A stretch of DNA of 9,987 bases from an uncultured Clostridia bacterium. GTDB lineage: Bacteria; Bacillota; Clostridia; Acetivibrionales; CALMWN01. Position 1 is the stretch's first letter. Every line of letters starts with the position of its first letter. The notes below the pieces were generated by a model that ran no database searches, had not been told where the DNA came from, and saw only the letters and a program-made list of their open reading frames with translations. The translations under genes and the position numbers were made by a program. The stretch lies in assembly GCA_937873555.1 (NCBI GenBank), contig CALMWN010000456.1, positions 1-9,987 on the forward strand, given 5' to 3'. Positions 1-6,955 of this stretch are shown here, piece after piece.

Positions 1-1014
1 ACTATTGATGAGTGGTACACTGTTCTTAAAGCTTTTAAGGAAAAGGATCCCAATGGAAACGGGAAGGCCGATGAAATACCTTTTATCGCTACAAAGAAAA
101 TAGAATTCCAAGACTTTTTGACCGCATTCGGACTTATACCGGGTTTTTATGTAGATAACGGCAAAATAAAAAATTCGGTTGTCGACCCCAAATACAAGGA
201 ATTCGTAATTACCATGAATAAGAGGTATTCTGAAGGCCTGATTGACCCAGAATATTTATCAATGAACAATAAGAATTTTGACGCAAAGGTAACCGGAAAT
301 ATTGCAGGCTCATACAATGGCTCCCTTTCCAATAATATGGGCAGGTATTCCAACATGATGGCGTGCAAAGACCCGAAGTTCAAGCTGGTCGGTGCACCAA
401 ACCCAAAATCGTCTGACGGCAAGGTGTATGGCACAAGTGGGATGCTTGTCAAATGGGCACCTCATGGAGCGTCATTAGGCAAAAATATAAAAAATCCGAT
501 AGAAGCAATAAAATGGCTGGATTACCACTTCTCTGACGAAGGCCGTACCTTGTTTAACTGGGGAATTGAAGGCCGGAGCTTCATAACAAAGGACGGAAAA
601 CGGCAATTTACTGACCTGGTACTTAAAAATCCCGAAGGGTTTACAGTTGAACAGGCAGCTTGCAGGTACGCAGGTGGTGTAATAAGCCAAATGCCTGGCA
701 TCAGTGATATTGAAGTGCCAGGCCTCCTAAAGCTCGGACTTCCCCAGCAAAAAGCTGCATCAGACCTATGGCCTGCAGCTTCAAATGATAAGCTGATACC
801 TCCCACAACACTGACAACCCAGGAAACTACCAGCTACTCGACTATTGTAAACGAAATAAACACTTACCAGAATGAGATGCTTAATAAATTCATAATGGGT
901 AAGGAACCCTTAAGCAACCTGGATAAATTCGCAGAGACAATAAACAGGATGAAGATTGATGAAGCCATAAAATTACAGCAGGCTGCATATGACAGGTATA
1001 TGGCAAGGAAATAA
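1..1014 (+). CDS. ABC transporter extracellular solute-binding protein, LplA-type, 5' end outside window
   Basis: The frame is open from base 1 to a TAA at 1012-1014, so the visible 337 residues are the C-terminal part of a longer protein; the family is usually about 500-560 residues. The first visible residues, TIDEWYTVLKAFKEKDPNGN, are typical of the large sugar-binding lipoproteins that deliver oligosaccharides to LplB/YtcP-type permeases. The DPNGNGKADE segment (bases 46-75) has the D-x-N-x-N-G spacing of an EF-hand or dockerin-like calcium loop, known in many members of this family. Later landmarks are the FYVDNGKIK segment, the WLDYHFSDEG segment, and a C-terminal helix ending in AAYDRYMARK. 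The broken gene at 1349-2744 is its paralogue. By family, the protein should sit outside the membrane as a lipoprotein, but its signal peptide is not in the window. The sulfatase neighbours suggest a sulfated oligosaccharide ligand; this is inference from context. Confidence 0.93.
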   Translation, partial: TIDEWYTVLKAFKEKDPNGNGKADEIPFIATKKIEFQDFLTAFGLIPGFYVDNGKIKNSVVDPKYKEFVITMNKRYSEGLIDPEYLSMNNKNFDAKVTGNIAGSYNGSLSNNMGRYSNMMACKDPKFKLVGAPNPKSSDGKVYGTSGMLVKWAPHGASLGKNIKNPIEAIKWLDYHFSDEGRTLFNWGIEGRSFITKDGKRQFTDLVLKNPEGFTVEQAACRYAGGVISQMPGISDIEVPGLLKLGLPQQKAASDLWPAASNDKLIPPTTLTTQETTSYSTIVNEINTYQNEMLNKFIMGKEPLSNLDKFAETINRMKIDEAIKLQQAAYDRYMARK

Positions 1015-1066
1015 TGTTCAATGCTACCAACGGCAGGGTTGACGGGAATTTATTATTTAATCGGGG

Positions 1067-1114
1067 CTGCAGGAAATTATGTGTATATAGGCACATAAAA
1101 TACTGCAGTTTTTT
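1067..1114 (+). terminator. Possible Rho-independent terminator after the first solute-binding gene
   Basis: CTGCAG at 1067-1072 pairs with CTGCAG at 1103-1108. Inside it, TTATGTG (1077-1083) pairs with CACATAA (1092-1098) around an 8-base loop. The right arm is followed directly by TTTTTT (1109-1114). The internal loop of four bases on each side weakens the stem, so this is a plausible but not strong terminator. It lies about 50 bases after the stop codon, a sensible place for one. Confidence 0.45.
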
Positions 1115-1185
1115 ATAAATGATGAAAACCTGTAAAATTCCATTATAAGATATCCATACCTGAACAAAATACATTACTGCCCACT

Positions 1186-1213
1186 TTGTTTCTAAAGCTG
1201 CATAGTTTATGAT
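1186..1213 (+). promoter_or_regulatory. Weak sigma-A-like promoter candidate before the second solute-binding gene
   Basis: TTGTTT (1186-1191) and TATGAT (1208-1213) are 16 bases apart and resemble the -35 and -10 boxes. Such matches are common by chance in A+T-rich DNA. If real, transcription would begin near 1220 and the long hairpin at 1229-1283 would lie in the 5' leader of the downstream mRNA. Confidence 0.2.
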
Positions 1214-1228
1214 TTATGTCTTCAGCAA

Positions 1229-1283
1229 GGAAGCTAATTTATAATCGCGAAATGAAGCATTTCACGATTATAAATTAGCTTCC
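1229..1283. repeat. Long inverted repeat: 26-base arms with a 3-base loop
   Basis: The left arm (1229-1254) and right arm (1258-1283) are reverse complements at 25 of 26 positions; the exception is C1248 opposite A1264. The three-base loop is AAG. The right arm is followed by ATTAATCAT, not a T-run, so it is not a standard terminator. The flanks show no obvious target-site duplication, so there is no direct sign of a transposed element. It could be a leader hairpin that stabilises or attenuates the downstream mRNA, a REP-like palindrome, or a remnant of a small mobile repeat. The structure is read directly; the role is unknown. Confidence 0.85.
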
Positions 1284-1333
1284 ATTAATCATGAATATAT
1301 AGGTCTAAAGCAAGATCATTTTACAATGATTTT

Positions 1334-1341
1334 AAAGGAGG
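1334..1341 (+). promoter_or_regulatory. Strong ribosome binding site that sets the start of the broken solute-binding gene
   Basis: AAAGGAGG lies seven bases before the ATG at 1349. That ATG opens a clear lipoprotein signal peptide, so the original start can be placed with confidence even though the gene is now disrupted. Confidence 0.85.
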
Positions 1342-1348
1342 ATAGAAT

Positions 1349-2744
1349 ATGGATAAAGCTTTTATAAAAGGTGCGAAGGCAATATCGGCCGTAATGGCCA
1401 TGATGATGCTTGGTACTTCATTATACGGCTGCACCGGCAGCAAAGAAGCTGCAAAAAACAGCGAAGGCACAGCAGCGGGGAAGCCGGTTGAAATAAAGTA
1501 TTGGGTTCCTATGAACTAGAAATCGGGAGCCGTAATTACCAACTTCAGCCAGATGCCTTTTTATGAGCAATATGAAAAAAAGACCAATGTGAAACTGGAG
1601 TTTATCCATCCTCCGGCCGCACAGGAAAAAGAGAGCTTTAACCTGATGATTGCCTCACAGGATTTTCCGGACATCGTGGAGTATGGATGGCAGGGTTACC
1701 CCGGAGGGACGCAAAAGGCAATCGAGGATAAAGTTATCGTCAAGTTAAACGACGTAGTCGACAAATATGCCCCCGAACTGAAGAAATTTACAAGCGAGAA
1801 CCCGGATATTGCAAAGCAGTATAAGACAGACATCGGGGCGTTATATGTCTTCCCAGCCTTGTCCATAGAGCATAATGATTACAATGCCGGTTTTATTTTA
1901 AGGAAGGACTGGCTGGATGAACTAAATCTGGCAGTACCCGAAACAGTTGATGAAGGACTAATGTACTGAGTGCCTTTAAGGAAAAAAAGAACGCTGCAGC
2001 CCCTTTAACCATGGAGGGAAAAACCTTCTTGAGCTCACAGCCCAAATTCGAGGGAGCTTTCAATGTTCAAACCGATTTTTATATTGATAACGGAAAAGTA
2101 AAGTTTGGGCCGATGGAGCCGGGATTCAAGAGTTATCTTGAGCTGATGAACAAACGGTATAAAGAAAAGCTGCTGGACTCCGATTTTGCATCAAGCGATA
2201 GAAAATCGATGGATAACAAGGTGCTGAATAATAAAGCCGGGGCGTTTTATGGCCTGGTGCTCGGCCATGAATCAAGATACCTGGCTGCAAAAAAAGACAC
2301 AAAGTTTGACCTTGTCGCAGCTCAATTTCCTGTATTAAAGAAAGGAGACCAGCCTAAATTCTTGAGAAGGACCTAGGAATATAAGGATGGAGGCAATGCA
2401 GCCATTATGACGGCTAACAAGCATGTAGCGGAGTCGGCAAAATTTCTGGATTTTCATTTCTCAAAAGAGGGAACTTTGCTCAAGTATTTCGGAATCGAAG
2501 GGCAGACCTACACAATGGTTAACAATGAGCCTGTGTATACTGACCATATAAAGAAAAACCCTGAAGGGCTTCCAATAATGGATGCCATTGCAAAATACTG
2601 CAGAGACGGAAATCCTTCACCAGGCTTCAATGGGATGGCGAGCTTTGTAAATATGAAAAATTTACAGAGAATATTAAGAAGCTAAACATTGACAAGGCAG
2701 TCAAAAGTATGCAGGACGCCCTGGACAGATATAACAAACGTTAA
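1349..2744 (+). pseudogene. Broken ABC transporter solute-binding lipoprotein (LplA-type)
   Basis: The product starts with a lipoprotein signal: basic residues, a hydrophobic run and the lipobox LYGC with Cys28. The coding line is then broken four times. (1) TAG at 1517-1519 (codon 57) falls in frame inside conserved sequence, between YWVPMN and KSGAVITNFSQ-like text that continues in the same frame. (2) One base is missing after 1954; restoring it gives DEWTNVLSAFKEKKNAAAPL, which matches the neighbour's DEWYTVLKAFKEK. (3) TAG at 2374-2376 is in frame. (4) Near 2645-2651 about 65-70 codons present in the neighbour are absent and the frame changes; the ending ALDRYNKR then runs to TAA at 2742-2744. 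The pieces align in order with the gene at 1-1014, so this is a decayed paralogue, not several small genes. It lacks the calcium-loop motif seen in the neighbour. At most a short secreted stub would be made. Confidence 0.9.
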
Positions 2745-2802
2745 ACACTTTCTGCCTGTTTTGTGGTAAGATGATAAGAATGTAGAATGGAGGAACCAGC
2801 CA

Positions 2803-4257
2803 ATGAAGACAATATTTATACTTATGGATTCCCTAAACCGGCATCATATGAATGCCTATGGTGCCGGCTGGATCAAGACTCCAAACCTGGACCGCCTGGT
2901 AAAGAGGGGAGTGGTTTTTGACAATCACTACTGCGGATCGCTTCCCTGCATGCCTGCACGCCGTGAGTTGATGACCGGCAGGTTAAACTTCCTGGAGGCG
3001 CCCTGGGGCCCTGTTGAGCCATGGGATGACTGCCTGCCCGTAGAACTCCGCAGACAAAAAGGCACTTACAGCCATATGGTCACAGACCACTACCATTATT
3101 TTCACAGCGGCGGAGAGGCATATCATACACTTTTTGATACCTGGGAATTTGAACGCGGACAGGAGGGCGATGTCTGGCATCCTCTGGTCAAGCATCCGGA
3201 AACTCCTGTATTTAAAGGGAAAAACCGCAGGGCATACTGGGTGAACAGAAAGTTCCATGACCCCGAGAAAGAGGAGGATTACCCTACTCCAAGGTGCTTC
3301 ATTGAAGGTATTGAATTTTTGAAAAACAACCATCTTGAGGATAACTGGCATCTGCATCTGGAAGTGTTTGACCCGCATGAACCCTTTGTATGTCCAAAAA
3401 AATACCTGGATATGTATGACGATGTATGGGATAACAGGTATCATTTCGATTGGCCGCCCTATGCACCGGTTACGGAAGAAGCAGAAGCAGTGGAGCATGC
3501 AAGGAAAAGATATGCTGCTGTTTTGACCATGGCAGATGTATGGCTGGGAAAACTATTGGATAAGATGGATGAACTGGATTTATGGAAAGACACTGTTGTA
3601 GTTCTCACAACCGATCACGGGCATTTGCTTGGGGAACACGGGTATTGGGCAAAGAACTATATGTTTGATTACCAGGAACTTGTACATATACCGCTGGTAG
3701 TATGCACCCCTGAGACTGCATTCTGCGGCAGACGGATATCCGCCCTGACGGCGGCCGTAGACATGATGCCTACGCTGATGGAGCTGCACGGCGCTTCCAT
3801 TCCTGAAAACGTTCAGGGCAGGTCACTGCTTCATCTGCTTAAAAAGGATGAAGCCCACCATGACGCAGTCCTTTATGGTTATTTTGGAAAGGACATCAAT
3901 ATGTATGACGGACGGTATACTTACTGCCGTCAACCTGTGGAAGATTCGGCAGTGTATCATCATACAGCAATGCCCAGAGCCTTTTCGGATTTCGTTAAAA
4001 GGGACAAGCTGGCAGCGGCTGAGACCGGCGTTTTTCTCAAGAGCTGCCATGGTATACCTCACTACCGCATCAAGACAAAGTCACATAAGCATATGCATGC
4101 ACCCAACTTTAATCCCATTTATGATATCAGTGTTGATCCGGGGCAGAAAAATCCCATAAGGGATGCCCCTCTGGAGTGGATGCTGGAAAAAAAGCTGAGG
4201 GAGCTTTTGAAAAGGTATGATGCACCGGAATGCCAGTATGAAAGAACCGGCCTGTAG
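2803..4257 (+). CDS. Sulfatase, formylglycine-dependent, Cys-type, cytoplasmic
   Basis: This 484-residue protein hydrolyses a sulfate ester on an unknown substrate, by family. The N-terminus has the alkaline-phosphatase-like fold start with metal ligand Asp9 in LMDSLNR. The active-site signature CMPARRELMTGR places Cys49 as the residue to become formylglycine. Later catalytic and metal positions are visible as FDPHEPF (Asp190, His192), TTDHG (Asp271, His272) and Lys284 in YWAKN. The length is normal for the family. GGAGG at 2789-2793 lies nine bases before the ATG, which supports the start. There is no signal peptide, so it should act in the cytoplasm. It follows the broken solute-binding gene by 58 bases and precedes the next sulfatase by 52, consistent with one operon. 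It belongs to a different sulfatase subgroup from the other three, judged by its N-terminus and His-rich C-terminal region. It ends in TAG. I cannot name the substrate. Confidence 0.93.
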   Translation: MKTIFILMDSLNRHHMNAYGAGWIKTPNLDRLVKRGVVFDNHYCGSLPCMPARRELMTGRLNFLEAPWGPVEPWDDCLPVELRRQKGTYSHMVTDHYHYFHSGGEAYHTLFDTWEFERGQEGDVWHPLVKHPETPVFKGKNRRAYWVNRKFHDPEKEEDYPTPRCFIEGIEFLKNNHLEDNWHLHLEVFDPHEPFVCPKKYLDMYDDVWDNRYHFDWPPYAPVTEEAEAVEHARKRYAAVLTMADVWLGKLLDKMDELDLWKDTVVVLTTDHGHLLGEHGYWAKNYMFDYQELVHIPLVVCTPETAFCGRRISALTAAVDMMPTLMELHGASIPENVQGRSLLHLLKKDEAHHDAVLYGYFGKDINMYDGRYTYCRQPVEDSAVYHHTAMPRAFSDFVKRDKLAAAETGVFLKSCHGIPHYRIKTKSHKHMHAPNFNPIYDISVDPGQKNPIRDAPLEWMLEKKLRELLKRYDAPECQYERTGL

Positions 4258-4261
4258 TTTT

Positions 4262-4293
4262 TTGACATAAGTTTAAAAAAGAAAAATTTATGT
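4262..4293 (+). promoter_or_regulatory. A+T-rich hairpin with a consensus -35-like TTGACA between two sulfatase genes
   Basis: TTGACA at 4262-4267 is a perfect -35 hexamer, but no good -10 box follows at 16-18 bases. The same stretch forms a 10-bp stem, 4265-4274 with 4284-4293, having one G-T pair and a 9-base A-rich loop. With no G+C-rich stem or T-run it is unlikely to be a terminator. It may be chance, a weak internal promoter, or a protein-binding palindrome. Confidence 0.2.
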
Positions 4294-4309
4294 GCGAGGG
4301 TGAAGCAAG

Positions 4310-5713
4310 ATGAATCAGAAACCAAATATACTTATCATCGTGACAGATCAGATGACATGGAAAGCATTACCCGCTTATGGGAATACATACTGTAAAACCC
4401 CGAACATTGATCGCATTGCAGCACGGGGGGTGCGTTTTGACAAGGCCTACACCCCCTTCCCGCTTTGCCAGCCTGCCAGAGCGGCTTTCTGGACAGGGCT
4501 TTATCCTCATCAGACGGGGGTGCTTTCAAATGGACGCAAGCACTTTGTTCCGCCCCTTCCAGAAAATATACCCACGTTAGGAAGCCTTTTTGCTGAGTCC
4601 GGTTATGATACGGTGCATTTTGGGAAAACCCATGATGCCGGAAGCCTGCGGGGGTTCCGTATTGAACCTGAAAATGAACTGGCTGTGGAGGGAACAACAG
4701 CATGGCCTGTAGCAAAGGACACCTTTAGAGATCGTTATACAACGGTTAAAGCAGTGAACTACCTCCAAAAACACCGGGGAAAACCATATCTTGTGGTAGC
4801 AGATTTGGTCAACCCGCATGACATCTGCCAGTGGATTGGTAAAAACAAAGGAGCCCATGAGGATATACCCATTCAGGGAGAGCTTCCTCCGCTGCCTGAC
4901 AATTTTGAGTTTGGAGACATTGAAAACAGACCGGCGTCTGTTCAATATATCTGCTGCAGCCATAACCGCCAGGCCCAGGCAGCAGGCTGGAATGAATTGA
5001 ATTACAGGCACTATCTGGCCGCTTATTAACACTATATAAACCGTGTCGACCGGGAAGTAGGGTTAATTCTCGATGCCCTCGAACAGCGGGAGGATGCAGA
5101 CGATACCCTCGTTGTTTTTATGGCGGATCATGGCGACAGCATGGCAGGCCATGGTTTGGTCACTAAACAGGTCAGCATGTACGAGGAGACAACGCGTGTG
5201 CCTTTCATATTTGCAGGCGGCGGCATCAAGGGAGATGGAACTAACCTGGCAGAGCCGTTGATAACTCTGCTGGACCTTCTCCCTACCTTGTGCGATTATG
5301 CAGGGGTACAGGCACCTGAAGGACTTTGCGGAAAAAGCCTTATGCCTTTGTTGAAAGGAGAAAGCAGTGATCTTTCAAGATCCTATGTAGCAAGTGAATG
5401 GCATACCGAGTGGGGTTTTACAATAGAACCGGGACGTATGCTGCGTACACAAAAGTATAAATATATCCTGTACAGGGAAGGGAACGGGGAAGAATTTTAC
5501 GACCTTGAAAAGGACCCGGGTGAGACAAAGTCATTGGTCAATGACCCTCAATACGGAGAAATCGTTCAAAAGCACAGGCTGCTTATGAAAAAGCATGTTG
5601 AGGAAACCAACGACCCGTTTTTTTCATTGGGCTGGGAGGCAGACGCACGCTGGAGAAGCCATAAGGCGGGATATCATAACCATACCGGACCGGCAGCACC
5701 TATGCTGGGCTGA
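4310..5713 (+). pseudogene. Sulfatase interrupted by one in-frame TAA
   Basis: The gene encodes a Cys-type sulfatase. It starts with MNQKPNILIIVTDQMTW, has the active-site signature CQPARAAFWTG with Cys53, and His170 in the VNPHD segment. A TAA at 5027-5029 (codon 240) stops it after YRHYLAAY. The same frame then continues without other defects as HYINRVDREVGLILDALE, through MADHG (Asp273, His274), to TGA at 5711-5713. Related sulfatases read AAYY at this place, so a Tyr codon has become TAA by one change. The stop separates the formylglycine half from the half carrying the Asp-His metal ligands, so neither piece should be active. The ATG at 5120 has no ribosome binding site. Full length would be 467 residues, normal for the family. 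Possible causes are recent inactivation, strain-level variation or a sequencing error. The ATG at 4310 is preceded by GAGGG at 4296-4300. Confidence 0.85.
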
Positions 5714-5717
5714 TTTT

Positions 5718-5726
5718 TGGTATAAT
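5718..5726 (+). promoter_or_regulatory. Extended -10 promoter candidate for the sulfatase-maturating enzyme gene
   Basis: TGGTATAAT fits the extended -10 pattern TGnTATAAT exactly, with no convincing -35 box, which extended -10 promoters do not need. Transcription would start near 5733, about 40 bases before the ATG at 5775 and upstream of its ribosome binding site AGGGG (5763-5767). It would let the maturation enzyme and the following sulfatases be made apart from the genes to the left. Confidence 0.45.
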
Positions 5727-5774
5727 ATAAACAGTAAAGAGATGAAAGTAATAAATTAGACGAGGGGATACTTT

Positions 5775-6893
5775 ATGCCACCACTTAGTATGTTGATAAA
5801 ACCGGCCTCCAGCAATTGCAATTTGAGGTGTAAATACTGTTTTTACCACTCCATAGCTGAAAGCAGAAGCACGGAGTCCTTCGGCATGATGAGTGAAGAT
5901 ATGCTTGAACTGCTTGTGAAAAAGGGTTTGGAGTATGCTGAAGGAACATGTACTTTTGCATTCCAGGGCGGTGAGCCTACGCTTATCGGTTTGGATTACT
6001 TCAGGAAATTAATGGAGCTGCAAAAAAAGTATAATACCAAAAACATACGGATAAACAATGCCCTGCAGACAAACGGTGTTGTGATCAATGATGAATGGGC
6101 CGAGTTCCTGGCAAAAAACAATTTTCTTGTAGGGATTTCGCTTGACGGACCAAGGGATATTCATGATATGAACAGGATAAATGCAAAAAACATGGGTTCT
6201 TTTACACAGGTAATGAATGCAATAGAGCTTTTTAATAAGCACAAGGTGGAATATAACATCCTGGCTGTCGTGAATGCATTGACGTCAAGGCATATAAGCA
6301 AGTTATACAACTTTTTTAAAAAGAATGACTTTAAATACCTGCAGTTTATTCCATGCCTTGATCCTTTGAACGAAAAGCCGGGCGGCCACAAATTTTCACT
6401 TACCCCGGAAAAATACACTTACTTTTTGAAAACACTCTTTGATTTATGGTATGAAGACATTACAAAAGGAAACATGGTAAGCATCAGGTATTTTGATAAT
6501 CTTGTAGGAATGGTTATGGGTTATCCTCCCGAATCGTGCGGCATGGCTGGCTTCTGCACCTGCTATTACGTAGTGGAGGCTGACGGGAGCACATATCCCT
6601 GCGACTTTTACGTAATAGATGACTGGTATATAGGAAATATAAAAGATAACAATTTTGAAGAAATGAGATGCACCGACACAGCCGTAAAGTTTGTTGAAGT
6701 GTCCAGTAATGTCGATCCCAAGTGCAGGGAATGTAAATGGTACCAGATTTGCAGAGGAGGGTGCAGGAGGACAAGAGAACCCTTTGAGAATGAGAAGCCT
6801 GTTCTTAACTATTACTGTCAATCATATAAGGAGTTTTTCGAATATGCGGATGAAAGGATAGAAAGGCTTGCAGTGATGTTCAGGCAGAGGTGA
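5775..6893 (+). CDS. Anaerobic sulfatase-maturating enzyme (anSME), radical SAM/SPASM
   Basis: This enzyme oxidises the active-site Cys (or Ser) of sulfatases to formylglycine in the cytoplasm, using S-adenosylmethionine and three [4Fe-4S] clusters. The radical-SAM motif is C15-x3-C19-x2-C22, followed by the QGGEPTL segment. The C-terminal SPASM domain shows Cys255, 261, 276, 317, 320, 326, 330 and 348, and Asp277 after Cys276. From memory, these are the same positions as the cluster ligands and catalytic base of the structurally studied C. perfringens enzyme. The start MPPLSMLIKPASSNCNLRCK and the end NYYCQSYKEFFEYA also match that protein closely, and the 372-residue length fits. Cys263 is an additional cysteine. 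The start is supported by AGGGG seven bases upstream. It lies between two pairs of sulfatase genes, all with Cys-type sites, which are its evident substrates. The enzyme is oxygen-sensitive, pointing to an anaerobic host. Confidence 0.97.
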   Translation: MPPLSMLIKPASSNCNLRCKYCFYHSIAESRSTESFGMMSEDMLELLVKKGLEYAEGTCTFAFQGGEPTLIGLDYFRKLMELQKKYNTKNIRINNALQTNGVVINDEWAEFLAKNNFLVGISLDGPRDIHDMNRINAKNMGSFTQVMNAIELFNKHKVEYNILAVVNALTSRHISKLYNFFKKNDFKYLQFIPCLDPLNEKPGGHKFSLTPEKYTYFLKTLFDLWYEDITKGNMVSIRYFDNLVGMVMGYPPESCGMAGFCTCYYVVEADGSTYPCDFYVIDDWYIGNIKDNNFEEMRCTDTAVKFVEVSSNVDPKCRECKWYQICRGGCRRTREPFENEKPVLNYYCQSYKEFFEYADERIERLAVMFRQR

Positions 6894-6955
6894 ACTGCCG
6901 ATGGTAACGGACATTAGTAAAATAGTGCTAACCATTAAGGTGGAGGAGGAGCAAA

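Larger units (their letters stand above)
1015..1348. other. 334-base non-coding gap between the two solute-binding genes
   Basis: I see no convincing gene here on either strand: the short frames that cross it have no ribosome binding site or family resemblance. It holds a likely terminator for the upstream gene (1067-1114), a weak possible promoter (1186-1213), a long inverted repeat (1229-1283) and the ribosome binding site of the next gene. The gap is much longer than the 50-90 base gaps between the genes further right, so it probably separates two transcription units. Confidence 0.7.

Noticed and set aside
1517..2376. Two in-frame TAG codons as a sign of amber recoding (for example pyrrolysine or a changed genetic code)
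   Set aside because: The same gene also has a one-base deletion and a large deletion, and TAG ends the intact sulfatase at 4255-4257 normally. Gene decay explains everything.
1553..2685. Three separate small genes (1553-1969, 2011-2376, 2407-2685)
   Set aside because: They lack ribosome binding sites and align in order to one solute-binding protein, so they are fragments of one broken gene.
2761..2788. Promoter TTGTGG (2761-2766) and TAGAAT (2783-2788) before the first sulfatase
   Set aside because: Transcription would begin after the ribosome binding site at 2789-2793, so it could not drive this gene usefully.
2983..3498. A 171-residue frame on the minus strand
   Set aside because: It lies wholly inside the intact sulfatase gene, shows no recognisable domain, and is a shadow of that coding sequence.
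5120..5713. A separate 197-residue gene starting at the ATG at 5120
   Set aside because: It is the in-frame continuation of the interrupted sulfatase and has no ribosome binding site; the ATG is the Met just before the conserved Asp-His metal pair.
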